A stretch of 64,000 nucleotides of DNA, from NCBI GenBank assembly GCA_018831195.1, contig JAHJDP010000109.1, positions 16,518 through 80,517 of the forward strand, given 5' to 3'. Below are positions 1 through 8,219 of the stretch, piece by piece. The position numbers and the translations under genes were made by a program. The notes under the pieces are model-generated. The model made no database searches. It worked only from the letters and a program-made list of their open reading frames with translations, and was not told the DNA's origin. Every line of letters begins with the position of its first letter. Position 1 is the first letter of the stretch. The stretch is from Candidatus Eisenbacteria bacterium (GTDB lineage: Bacteria > Eisenbacteria > RBG-16-71-46 > CAIMUX01 > JAHJDP01).

Positions 1-1
1 C

Positions 2-1024
2 GCTTTTCCACAGCTGCATCCACAAGCCGTTTACCTGCATGATGCCGAGACATTTCTTGTCGACGAGTTGAACCTCGAAGAGCGTGTCGCCTATGTTCAT
101 CGGGCGGATACCGACTATTACACACAGGCCGTCAGCGATACCCAAATTATGATCAACGAAATTGAACGCGAGAAGACCTGGAACAAGACGCCGGTCTCCT
201 TCGGCAATGTTTCGGTGACCGACACGGTGGTGATGTTCAAGAAGATCAAATTCGGGACACGCGAGTCGATCGGATACGGGGATGTCGATTTGCCGGCGCA
301 AGTCCTGCACACATCATCCTGTTGGTTCACGCCTTCAATAGAAGCGATACACGAAGTCCTGAAATGGGGCCGGGCGCCGTCCGAGGGAATGCTCGGCCTC
401 TCCAATGTTCTCTCAGAAGTCGTCGGGCTTTTTGTCATGTGTGACCGGCAGGATGTGGGGACAACCGTCGACGCGAAGACGACCGGGGCGCAGGCGATCT
501 TTATCTACGATAAATATCCCGGTGGATTGGGTTTTGCGTCCAAAGCCTACAAGCTTCTCCCGGAGATCCTCGAGGCCTGCCGGCTCTTGGTGAGTGAATG
601 CGAGTGCGAGGGGGGGTGTCCCTCCTGTGTTGGATCGCCGATTCCACCCTTTGCGCAGCAGGACCCCGATACGCAGGGGAAGGGAAAGATCCCCGACAAA
701 GAGGCCGCCCTCATCCTGATTCATGCCCTGCTGGGTCTAAAGGCCTACAAGCCGAAGGGAGGGACGATTCACCCGGTGCCGGTGGAGAGTCTGCCGATTG
801 AGAGATTGCCGATTGAGAGTCAACCTGGGGAGCGTCTACCTGGGGTCGAAAAGGAGAATCTTGAGAGGAATCTTCGGAAAGGGGATCTCCCGGACAGTGA
901 AGCCCCGCAGGAGCCGATGAAACGGCTACCGCGCGAGGTGGAACGGCGGCTGCGGGAGTTGCTCGAAGCGGCGTCTAATAGTCATCCTCGGCAAAAGGGT
1001 GTGGAGCCCGACCCTCTTTCTTGA
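2..1024 (+). CDS. C-terminal part of an MrfA/YprA-like DEAD/DEAH helicase with DUF1998 zinc-binding domain (5' end outside window)
   Basis: The reading frame is open from the first bases of the window, and residues before the first internal start (TTG at 68) already read as helicase-family sequence (VYLHDAETFLVDEL), so the gene begins upstream. The visible part matches the DUF1998 region of MrfA/YprA-type superfamily 2 helicases. It has a G-x-R-E-S-I-G-Y-G stretch, an 'IYDKYPGGLGF' motif and a four-cysteine cluster CECEGGCPSC near codons 200-210 that in MrfA binds a metal. MrfA relatives take part in DNA repair. The last ~90 residues form a Pro/Glu/Arg-rich tail with repeated LPIE/RLP units, probably disordered. 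The 3' end overlaps the convergent gene at 975-1475 by 50 bp. The helicase motor domains are not in view, so activity is inferred from the family. Confidence 0.85.
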   Translation, partial: AFPQLHPQAVYLHDAETFLVDELNLEERVAYVHRADTDYYTQAVSDTQIMINEIEREKTWNKTPVSFGNVSVTDTVVMFKKIKFGTRESIGYGDVDLPAQVLHTSSCWFTPSIEAIHEVLKWGRAPSEGMLGLSNVLSEVVGLFVMCDRQDVGTTVDAKTTGAQAIFIYDKYPGGLGFASKAYKLLPEILEACRLLVSECECEGGCPSCVGSPIPPFAQQDPDTQGKGKIPDKEAALILIHALLGLKAYKPKGGTIHPVPVESLPIERLPIESQPGERLPGVEKENLERNLRKGDLPDSEAPQEPMKRLPREVERRLRELLEAASNSHPRQKGVEPDPLS

Positions 1025-1475
1025 AATTCCGGAGCTCTTCCTCGAGCTTGGATAACTTCTTCTGCCGCGTCTTCTCGCGCTCAGGGTCGCCGAACAGCTG
1101 TTCCATGGCTTCTTGGCGCTCCCGGAACTTTTCCTGAAATTTGTCGACTTCTTCCCTCAGCTTGGGGCTCTCGTCTTCTTTCTGGAGCTCCTCCAATTTG
1201 AGATAATCGCCGATCTCATACCGGACATCGAAGGGGCTTTCAATCGGCTGGAGAATCTCCCTCTCCGACAATTCATGGAGAAGCATCGTCACAAGCTCAA
1301 CCGGGATATCGGTGAGCTCAACCAGATCCCCCGCCGTGGGGGCCTTCTGGTTCTTGTGGCTCAGGATGCGAACCGCGGCCATGATCAGATGGCCCTTTTC
1401 GTAGCTCAGTATAGTTTTCATCACTTCCATAGCCTGCCATGACTTCGGCATCATCGCAAGGGGCGGCTCCCTCAC
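975..1475 (-). CDS. Hypothetical protein with N-terminal winged-helix-like domain and C-terminal coiled coil
   Basis: I do not recognise a named family. Residues ~20-90 look like a winged helix-turn-helix (a helix, then 'PTAGDLVELTDIPVELVTML' and 'SEREILQPIE'), followed by ~70 highly charged residues predicted to form a coiled coil (LREEVDKFQEKFRERQEAM and similar). It may be a transcriptional regulator or an adaptor. The start is uncertain: GTG at 1475 has no spaced ribosome site, whereas an ATG-ATG pair about seven codons in has an AGGGAG upstream. A second frame (to 1572) reads plausibly just upstream, so an N-terminal frameshift cannot be excluded. The gene runs convergent to the helicase fragment and diverges from the deacetylase gene at 1590. 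Confidence 0.65.
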   Translation of the reverse strand: MREPPLAMMPKSWQAMEVMKTILSYEKGHLIMAAVRILSHKNQKAPTAGDLVELTDIPVELVTMLLHELSEREILQPIESPFDVRYEIGDYLKLEELQKEDESPKLREEVDKFQEKFRERQEAMEQLFGDPEREKTRQKKLSKLEEELRNFKKEGRAPHPFAEDDY

Positions 1476-1589
1476 CCTCCGCAGAAAGCGGCTCTTTCCG
1501 ATAGCGGTCTTCTTGAGCCCCGGTCTGAAGATCCTTATGCTTCAGGTGGGTGGGATTCGATTCTGTCGTCACCTATTGGGAGTGAGGGT

Positions 1590-2300
1590 ATGAAAGAAAC
1601 GCCTTGTGATGTCGTGGTTTTCGGGCCGCATCCTGATGATGCCGAGATGGTGATGGCCGGGACGATGATCCGAATGGTCCGGTGCGGCTACAGGGTTCTC
1701 AATGTGAGCCTCACGCGCGGGGAGATGGGAACCTACGGGGATGTGGAAACCCGCCGGGAGGAGTTCCTCAAGGCGAATGCCCTCATGGGGACAGAAGGGG
1801 TCCTGCTCGATTTCCCCGATACGGGCGTGGTCAACGACAGGGAAGGGAGATTGAAGATCGCATCCTTCGTCCGGAAACAGAGACCCCGTGTCGTCTTTGC
1901 GCCGTACCACACCAATCCCTATACGCATCTCGACGGATCGGCCAATGTGGATCATTCCCCCGCCGGTGAGCTCGTGCGCGACGGGCTCAAACTCGCCCGC
2001 TTCCGGCGGCTGCTTCCCGAGTTGACGCCCCACAACGTGCAAAGGATCTTCTATTACATGATCCCCAAGGATCACCGCCCCACATTTGTCGTCGATGTCA
2101 GCGACTTGAAGGAAGAGATTCACGCCGCCATCAAGGCCTATGCGACACAAATGAGCATCCACCGCGAGCAAATCAAGATTTTGGATATGCTGGATGCGAT
2201 ACGCGCTTTTCACGGGCTTCGTATCGACCGTCCGCTGGCGGAGGCCTTCCTCAGTGAAGAGGCTTTGAAACTTGAGGTTGACGATTTCTTTCACATTTAA
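1590..2300 (+). CDS. bshB1: PIG-L/LmbE-family deacetylase, BshB1-like (bacillithiol pathway type)
   Basis: The protein is a zinc-dependent N-acetylglucosaminyl deacetylase of the PIG-L/LmbE family. The metal-binding HPDD motif lies at residues 14-17 (FGPHPDDAE) and the third ligand region reads NVDHSPAGELV. 'LTRGEMGTYG', 'VFAPYHTNPY' and 'IKAYATQM' are characteristic of BshB1, which removes the acetyl group from GlcNAc-malate during bacillithiol synthesis. The length (236 aa) matches the family. Bacillithiol deacetylases occur in Firmicutes, Bacteroidetes, Deinococcus and several FCB lineages. No bshA or bshC is nearby, so the substrate is inferred, and related LmbE enzymes act on other N-acetyl sugars or on bacillithiol conjugates. 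The ATG is preceded by GGGAGTGAGGGT. Confidence 0.8.
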   Translation: MKETPCDVVVFGPHPDDAEMVMAGTMIRMVRCGYRVLNVSLTRGEMGTYGDVETRREEFLKANALMGTEGVLLDFPDTGVVNDREGRLKIASFVRKQRPRVVFAPYHTNPYTHLDGSANVDHSPAGELVRDGLKLARFRRLLPELTPHNVQRIFYYMIPKDHRPTFVVDVSDLKEEIHAAIKAYATQMSIHREQIKILDMLDAIRAFHGLRIDRPLAEAFLSEEALKLEVDDFFHI

Positions 2301-2386
2301 GAAACGCTGAGAAGCCTCTGTTCAACCTCTTGCCGGGGGAATGAAGATTAGAAGCGAACCGGCCGAGACGAAGGAGAGATTCACGA

Positions 2387-4102
2387 ATGAGACGGTCTAT
2401 CGGTCTGCTTGAGGCCATTCCCCTTCTCGGCTTAGTCCTCGCCTATCTGATTCTTAAATGCTACTCCCTTCATCCGACCGTGACCGACGATTGGATCTAT
2501 GCTTATCTGGCGCGGCGGATGGGGGAGGGGGCCTGGCCGTACCGCGATTATTTCTTTGCGCATCCTCCCGTTCATTTGCTCGTCATCGTCCCCATCATGA
2601 AAATCTTCGGTTTTAGCATCACGGCGGTCAGGGTCATTCCCGCGCTCGCGAGCCTGGCCTCGGGGTTTTTCCTGTGGGCATTGATCCGCCGGGACGGCGG
2701 ACGAGTGGCCGGGTGGATCGGCATGGCGTCCTTTTTGTTCGCCTATGATGTTCTCCGGTCGAGCAGTCATGTGACAGGGGCGAACCTCTCCCTGGTCTTT
2801 CTGCTGGGCGGGACCTTGGCATTGCGTAACACCCGCTGGATCACGGCCGGCATTCTCCTCGGTCTGGCTTCCCTTGTCGCGCTTTATACAATTCCTGTTA
2901 TCGGTATACTCCTGCTTCTCACAGCCTATCTCCGGAAGCCGGGCTGGAGGCGCAGTTGGATCGCCTTTGGCGTCCTCTTTCTCGGTCTTCAATTGCTTGT
3001 CGCCCTTCCGGCGCCCGGCAACTATCTCGACCAAGTTTATCTTTATCACCAGATGAAAAAAAAGAATATCCGGAGGACGGAAGAGACAATCTACCGCGCC
3101 GCCGCGAATCATGAGATACCGGCATCGGCCCTCCCGATCGCGGTGGGCGGGTTTATCGCCCTCGGCGGAATCGGTTGGCGCGGCCGATCCAGGAATGAAA
3201 AGAAGAAGCTCAAACATTCGAGTGCTCAACAGAAACCGAAGCATCATGGAATCCTGAATCCCGAAGGATTGAACGGCCACCGGGTTTCAAAATCGCTGGC
3301 CGCCGTCTTTCTCGTAGCATTGGCGCAGCTGCTTTTCTTTCTGCGATTACCGGAAGTCTATGCTTACTACCTTCTCATACCCTATGCGATCCTGGCCGCG
3401 GCCCTCGGACTGGGGATCGCCGCCTGGTGGGAGGTGATGAAGGGTCTCATCTCATGGAAGGACGGTTCCAAACCGGGGAAGAAGATAAGATTCCACCTCC
3501 CGGCGGACCGGCTTCCGATGGTTCTTATGGGAATCCTGGTGACGGTTGGAGGCCTGACGCTGATAAAAATCATCCGCCCGACGGCGGAAGGAAACCATGC
3601 CGACGGGAGGACGATTGAATACAAGTGGCGTGCTTCGGTGCTGCCCTCTTTTCTAGACAACGCCGTTCATAAATATATATGGGCGGATCAGAGAATCGTC
3701 GGACAAAAAGCCTCGGTCGCCCGGCTCTATTTATGGCATGAAGCCCGCGGGTTGGAATATCTCGATGAGATTTCCACCGAACTCCGGCGCAGGATACCCG
3801 AGGATGCATGCCTCATCGGCGATTCGATGTTGGCGCCGCTTGTCGCCTTGGCGGCCGGCCGTCGGATTATCGATGATGAAGCGGATACGAATACGAAGCG
3901 TTTCCGCTCGGGCGCGGAATCGATGGATAGGTTCATATCGAGAATCGATAGAGAGTCCCTGCAGGCGATTGTCTTTATGGAGGGAGTGTTCCTGGACAGC
4001 TTTCCGGCCTTCCGGGCCTGGCGCGAGAAGAATTTCGTGGTCGCCGGTGTTTGGGACGAAGGTCCCGGCAGAAAGATGACCCTCGCCGTCCGGGGAGGGT
4101 AG
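2387..4102 (+). CDS. GT-C superfamily membrane glycosyltransferase (family 39/ArnT-like)
   Basis: This is a polytopic membrane protein of 571 aa with about ten hydrophobic segments. The first segment (residues ~8-28) is followed by an outward loop with an Asp pair at 34-35 (TVTDDWIYAYLARRMGEG) and 'WPYRDYFFAHPP', the usual signature of GT-C polyprenyl-phosphate sugar transferases such as PMT/ArnT. A Lys/Arg-rich cytosolic loop (~residues 225-295) separates the two halves, and the last ~130 residues form a soluble domain. It would transfer a lipid-linked sugar to a protein or lipid in the periplasm. The exact acceptor cannot be read. The gene stands alone, 86 bp after the deacetylase, and meets the nucleotidyltransferase gene tail to tail. 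Confidence 0.75.
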   Translation: MRRSIGLLEAIPLLGLVLAYLILKCYSLHPTVTDDWIYAYLARRMGEGAWPYRDYFFAHPPVHLLVIVPIMKIFGFSITAVRVIPALASLASGFFLWALIRRDGGRVAGWIGMASFLFAYDVLRSSSHVTGANLSLVFLLGGTLALRNTRWITAGILLGLASLVALYTIPVIGILLLLTAYLRKPGWRRSWIAFGVLFLGLQLLVALPAPGNYLDQVYLYHQMKKKNIRRTEETIYRAAANHEIPASALPIAVGGFIALGGIGWRGRSRNEKKKLKHSSAQQKPKHHGILNPEGLNGHRVSKSLAAVFLVALAQLLFFLRLPEVYAYYLLIPYAILAAALGLGIAAWWEVMKGLISWKDGSKPGKKIRFHLPADRLPMVLMGILVTVGGLTLIKIIRPTAEGNHADGRTIEYKWRASVLPSFLDNAVHKYIWADQRIVGQKASVARLYLWHEARGLEYLDEISTELRRRIPEDACLIGDSMLAPLVALAAGRRIIDDEADTNTKRFRSGAESMDRFISRIDRESLQAIVFMEGVFLDSFPAFRAWREKNFVVAGVWDEGPGRKMTLAVRGG

Positions 4103-4108
4103 GTTGTT

Positions 4109-5512
4109 TCAGCCGGTAGCCTCCGGGTGTTTATTCCTCGCGTACCATTCCTTCAACTCACGGATCAGTGATTCCGGAGTATTTAATTCGGGATCCTCAA
4201 GTACAAGTTCCAAGAGGTGGTGAAGAGCGTCTCCTATGACCCGGCCCGGAGTGACGCCGAGTTCCCGCATGATATCATTTCCGTCAATGGCGAGATCCCG
4301 CACGCTGAAGGCATTGTCCTTTTCGAGAACTTCCTGAATGCGATCCCAGAGCTCTTGCAGTTTTCGGGACGCATTGGCCCTTCGCTTGCCGCTTCCGGCC
4401 GTATCGGCCTTTCGCAGTTCAAAAAGATCGGGAATGTTCTCCATCCCCACATCCCGCACAAATCTTCGCACCGCCGAGTCGGTCCACTCCGTTTGGAAGA
4501 AGAACATATGGTGCCGGATCAAGTGTTTGACCTTCCGGCGTTCTTCATTGCTGTAACGCAGGCGATTCATGATGGCGCCCGCCTTTTGGGCGCTGACAAA
4601 TTGATGCCCGTAAAAATGGACATCCTCTTCAACAGTGCGGGTCGCCGGTTTCCCGATATCATGAAAGAGGGTCGCAAGGCGAACGATAAGATGATCCTGG
4701 GCTGCGGCGTCGGTTGCCGCCAGGGTGTGTTCAAAAACATCGTAGGCATGGAAGCGGTTCTGCGTGATGCCGTCACACTCGGCGATCTCGGGGAGAATCC
4801 GCCTCAGAACGTCGATCTGTTTCAGCAGAAGAAAACCGGTCGATGGTTTGGGCGACAGCAGAATCTTGTTGAGCTCGTCCCGGATTCTTTCTGAGGAGAG
4901 GTGATCGACGAGGGCCGCTGATTCCGACATGGCGTTTAATGTACAAGGTTCAATAGAGAAATCCAACTGCACGGCGAAGCGGACGGCGCGCAGGATGCGC
5001 AGGGCGTCCTCGCGGATACGATCTTTCGGCTCGCCGACCGCGCGAATGACCCGGTGGCTCAGATCGGTTCGGCCGTCGTGAGGATCGATCAGGTTTTGAG
5101 GCGCGGTGGGATCCCATGCCATGGCGTTCATTGTAAAATCGCGGCGATTGAGATCTTCAGAGAGCTCCATGGTGAACTCGACAGAATCGGGGTGTCTGAA
5201 ATCGGAGTAATCGCTCTCACGGCGGAAAGTCGTCACCTCAAAGATCTCTCCATCAGCTGGGATGAGAAGGGTTCCGAAGCGGGCGCCCACATCAAAAGAT
5301 TTGGGAACCGCGCGCCGGAGTTGATCAGGGGGCAGATCGGTGGCGAGATCCCAGTCATGAATCGCCCGGTCCAGCAAGAGGTCCCGGAGGCAACCGCCGA
5401 CGATAACCATCCGCCCGCCGGCATGTTGGATCCAGCGGCCGATCTTATGCACGCCGGTGGGGAGGGTCTGGCCGAGATTTCCGGTTTCTATTTTTTTACT
5501 GATCTCATCCAT
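4109..5512 (-). CDS. cca: CCA-adding/poly(A) polymerase-type tRNA nucleotidyltransferase with HD domain
   Basis: This class II nucleotidyltransferase adds or repairs the 3' CCA of tRNA, or acts as a related poly(A) polymerase. Counted from the chosen ATG, the GG-x-x-RD motif is at 39-44 (GGCLRD) and the catalytic Asp pair at 53-55 (DWD). Next come the head/neck sequences RRDFTMNAMAWD and REDALRILRAVRFAVQLDF, then an HD phosphohydrolase domain (LATLFHDIGKP, ~275-290) with a following conserved HH. The longer open frame could start at 5605, but the ATG at 5512 has GAGG at good spacing and the family starts near here. That start overlaps the 3' end of the endonuclease V gene by 8 bp, so the two are probably translationally coupled in a nadE - endonuclease V - cca run. 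Confidence 0.88.
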   Translation of the reverse strand: MDEISKKIETGNLGQTLPTGVHKIGRWIQHAGGRMVIVGGCLRDLLLDRAIHDWDLATDLPPDQLRRAVPKSFDVGARFGTLLIPADGEIFEVTTFRRESDYSDFRHPDSVEFTMELSEDLNRRDFTMNAMAWDPTAPQNLIDPHDGRTDLSHRVIRAVGEPKDRIREDALRILRAVRFAVQLDFSIEPCTLNAMSESAALVDHLSSERIRDELNKILLSPKPSTGFLLLKQIDVLRRILPEIAECDGITQNRFHAYDVFEHTLAATDAAAQDHLIVRLATLFHDIGKPATRTVEEDVHFYGHQFVSAQKAGAIMNRLRYSNEERRKVKHLIRHHMFFFQTEWTDSAVRRFVRDVGMENIPDLFELRKADTAGSGKRRANASRKLQELWDRIQEVLEKDNAFSVRDLAIDGNDIMRELGVTPGRVIGDALHHLLELVLEDPELNTPESLIRELKEWYARNKHPEATG

Positions 5513-6218
5513 CTCCGGACCTCGGCTGAGAATTTTTAAACTGCTTGACCTTCTGATCCGCAAGACGGGTTGGTCGCGGTATGCGAAAACCGCCATGAAG
5601 GGCAAGGGTCAAACGAAGCGATTCCTGGAGGCTGAGACGATGCCCCGGTGATACATAAACGGGGCGGACATTATCCCGTGTTCTCACCGCATAACCGACG
5701 GTCTCAGTCCCCAGTCGTATCGGGCTGTGGCCGCCTCTCCGGCGGTCCGGTTCTCTAACGGCGCCGCAGAGGAGGCTTTTGGCGATTCCCAAGGAGGGAA
5801 TGTCATAGAGGACTCCCAAATGGCAGGCCAGACCGAATCGCCGCGGGTGGGCGATGCCCTGGCCGTCACAAACGATCAGGTCGGGTATCCTAGAGAGTTG
5901 TTCAAGGGCCTGCTGAAGAACGGGTATTTCGCGGAACGAAAGCAGCCCCGGAATATAGGGGAAGCGAGCGCCCAGTGACGCATACACCTCTTCCAGCATC
6001 TCACCCGACGGCCAATCCAGCAGAACAACAGCGGCGTACAAGATTTCACCCGCCGCGCTATGAAACCGGTGGCCGTTCGTGGCGACATCCAAACCGGCGA
6101 CAAGAAACGAATCACCCTTCAGAGATCCTTCTAATGAAACCTCTTGTCTTAATCGCTCCTGGATTTTCACCGCTTCAGGCGTGCTGAGATTCCATGGATG
6201 GGCGAATCGCGGTTTCAT
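5505..6218 (-). CDS. nfi: Endonuclease V (deoxyinosine 3' endonuclease)
   Basis: The enzyme cuts DNA near deoxyinosine in repair of deaminated adenine. Conserved blocks in order are 'VAGLDVA' carrying the first catalytic Asp, 'PYIPGLLSFRE' carrying the Glu and the base-recognition wedge, 'DGQGIAHPRRFGLACHLG' with a catalytic Asp, 'GIAKSLL', and 'VYVSPGHRLSL' near the end. The length (about 237 aa) is normal. The frame opens with TTG at 6248, but the ATG at 6218 starts a family-like N terminus (MKPRFAHPW) and has GGGGATGG upstream. The gene follows nadE within ~30 bp and overlaps cca by 8 bp. Confidence 0.9.
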   Translation of the reverse strand: MKPRFAHPWNLSTPEAVKIQERLRQEVSLEGSLKGDSFLVAGLDVATNGHRFHSAAGEILYAAVVLLDWPSGEMLEEVYASLGARFPYIPGLLSFREIPVLQQALEQLSRIPDLIVCDGQGIAHPRRFGLACHLGVLYDIPSLGIAKSLLCGAVREPDRRRGGHSPIRLGTETVGYAVRTRDNVRPVYVSPGHRLSLQESLRLTLALHGGFRIPRPTRLADQKVKQFKNSQPRSGDG

Positions 6219-6248
6219 GAGGCCATCCCCGTGACGATCGTGTTCCAA

Positions 6249-8021
6249 CTACCTGAATTGCGGCCGGTACCGGTTGGTCAGCGGGTACCGGCGGTCCTTC
6301 CCGAAGGCCCGGGGTGTCAGTTTGACGCCCGGCGGCGCCTGGCGGCGCTTGTATTCATTGCCATCCACCCATCTGAAGACTTTGGAGACCGTCACAGGAT
6401 CAAATCCCTTGGCGGAGATCTCTTTGGGGCTGAGATCCTCTTCAACCATCAACTGCAGGATGGCATCAAGCTGACTATAGGCCGGCAGGGTATCCTGATC
6501 GATCTGATCCTTCCGGAGTTCCGCGCTGGGCGGCCGGACCATCGTATTTTCGGGGATGGGCCCATCGTCCGGGCCCAATGAGTTGCGCCATCTTGAAAGC
6601 TCAAAAACCCTCGTTTTGAAAACATCTTTAAGAACCGCAAAACCTCCGGCCATGTCTCCATACAATGTACAATAGCCGACAGCGAATTCACTTTTGTTTC
6701 CGGTGGCAAGGACAAGCGCTGAAAACTTGTTCGAATAGGCCATCAGGAGATTACCCCGGATGCGGGCCTGGATGTTTTCCTCGGTGACATCTTCAGGAAG
6801 ACCTTTGAAGGGGATCTCCAGGGTTTCACGATAGGATTGAAATAGGGAGTGGATCGACAAGACATCCAAGCGGATCTTCAGACGGCGGCAGAGTTCACGC
6901 GCATCCTCGAGACTGGCAGCCGAGGAGTAGGGTGAAGGCATGGCCAAACCGGTCACGGCGCCGGCGCCCAGGGCGTCGACGGCCAATGTCGCCGTCAGCG
7001 CGGAATCGATGCCGCCGCTGAGACCGATCACGACGCGCTCAAAGCCGTTTTTCCGAACGTAATCTCTGAGACCGAGCAGGAGGGCTTTATAGATGGAAGC
7101 GTTGATCGCAGGGAAGGGCTCGATCCTGGGTTTTAAAGCGGCCTTCTGAGCTTTTTGTTGAAGGGAAGTGATGAGGGCGGCCGGTAGTTCGACGCGATCA
7201 AGGTAAAGATGTTCCTCAAGATACTCCAGGCCTTTCCCACCCGGTTCAACAAAATGATCATCCGGTGGGGAGAGCCGTTCCCGGTCCATGGGCGCTGCGG
7301 GGAGATCAATATAGAGAAGATCCTCATCAAATATCCGCGCCCGTGCGAGAACTTCACCCCGTGGTGAGATCACGAGGGAGCTGCCGTCAAAGACCAACTC
7401 GTCCTGGCCGCCGACCTGGTTGGCGCAGATGAGGTAGACGCCGTATTGACTGGCGCGGTGGCGAAGAAGCTGCTCCCGGAATTCGCTCTTTCCCATGTGG
7501 TAGGGGGACGCGGAAATATTGATCAGCATCTGGGCCTCGCCGGTCTCAGCTTGAACCATGGGGACGCCCCCCCGCACCCAAAGATCTTCACAGATGTTGA
7601 TTCCTATCCGCCAGCGTTCCCATTGATAAACCGGACAGCGAACCGACGTGGAAAAATATCTCTTCTCGTCGAAAACGCTGTAATTGGGCAGCGTGCATTT
7701 GTCATAAAAGTCGAGAAACTCCGCGCCGTAGAAGAGAGCGGCTGAATTGTGGATCCCCTGAGGGGTGGTTCGGGGGAGCCCCAGGCAGGTGAATAGAGGG
7801 GGCGCCGACCGGCGGATCGACTCAAACTCTATCATCGCATCCCGGAGAAAGGAGGGTCTGAGCAGCAGGTCCTCCGGGGGGTATCCGGTGAGCACCAGTT
7901 CCGGGAAGATAATCAAATCGGCCTGATTGTCATTGGCTAACGTCATATAATGTATTATGTTGCGGGCATTGCCCTCCAAGTCGCCCACGATCGGATTCAA
8001 CTGTGCGAGCGCCAGCCGCAT
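6249..8021 (-). CDS. nadE: Glutamine-dependent NAD(+) synthetase
   Basis: The protein has two domains and performs the last step of NAD synthesis, amidation of deamido-NAD with glutamine as donor. The N-terminal nitrilase-like amidase carries its Glu in 'FPELVLTGYPPEDLL' (~43), Lys in 'YDKCTLPNYSVFDEKRYF' (~110) and nucleophile Cys in 'INICEDLW' (~146). The C-terminal synthetase has the PP-loop SGGIDS (~337-342), 'RGNLLMAYSNK', 'LATGNKSE' and 'YGDMAGGFAVLKDVFKT'. The length of about 590 aa is typical of this bifunctional type. Two near-adjacent ATGs exist (8027 and 8021); the second has the better spacing to GGGAGGG. It is the first gene of the run with endonuclease V and the CCA enzyme. Confidence 0.95.
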   Translation of the reverse strand: MRLALAQLNPIVGDLEGNARNIIHYMTLANDNQADLIIFPELVLTGYPPEDLLLRPSFLRDAMIEFESIRRSAPPLFTCLGLPRTTPQGIHNSAALFYGAEFLDFYDKCTLPNYSVFDEKRYFSTSVRCPVYQWERWRIGINICEDLWVRGGVPMVQAETGEAQMLINISASPYHMGKSEFREQLLRHRASQYGVYLICANQVGGQDELVFDGSSLVISPRGEVLARARIFDEDLLYIDLPAAPMDRERLSPPDDHFVEPGGKGLEYLEEHLYLDRVELPAALITSLQQKAQKAALKPRIEPFPAINASIYKALLLGLRDYVRKNGFERVVIGLSGGIDSALTATLAVDALGAGAVTGLAMPSPYSSAASLEDARELCRRLKIRLDVLSIHSLFQSYRETLEIPFKGLPEDVTEENIQARIRGNLLMAYSNKFSALVLATGNKSEFAVGYCTLYGDMAGGFAVLKDVFKTRVFELSRWRNSLGPDDGPIPENTMVRPPSAELRKDQIDQDTLPAYSQLDAILQLMVEEDLSPKEISAKGFDPVTVSKVFRWVDGNEYKRRQAPPGVKLTPRAFGKDRRYPLTNRYRPQFR

Positions 8022-8219
8022 CCCCATCCCTCCCTCTACTGGAAATCGTTATTCCCTGCCCACTTGAGAGTCCACAAGTCGAAGGCAAACTTCAAGCTCG
8101 GTCTTCTATGCGCCGATGACCATAGGGTAGGGTTTCACCCGCCAAGCGGGTGCAGGACGTCGGGACCGAAAAAGTTCCTAATCAGCGGTGGCCCGGTTTG
8201 GCTCCGGGCGGCATAGACA
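8022..8219. promoter_or_regulatory. Divergent intergenic region between nadE and the substrate-binding lipoprotein
   Basis: About 200 bp with no credible ORF separate two divergently transcribed genes. Short GC-rich inverted repeats occur (CCCGCCAAGCGGG near 8140 and GCCCGG-TTTGGCT-CCGGGC near 8190), the second just before the lipoprotein start, where a hairpin could influence translation. I compared the stretch by eye with c-di-GMP and cobalamin riboswitch consensus sequences and found no convincing match. Promoters for both genes presumably lie here. Confidence 0.35.

Noticed and set aside
1318..1572. 84-aa frame upstream of and overlapping the winged-helix protein gene
   Set aside because: Its second half is antisense-like low-complexity sequence (His/Gly/Pro), and only the first ~35 codons read sensibly. 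It is noted as a possible N-terminal frameshift but not called as a gene.
8040..8219. c-di-GMP (GEMM) riboswitch before the solute-binding lipoprotein
   Set aside because: A few short words look similar (GCAAAC, GGGACG-like), but the stems and the order of conserved segments do not fit.
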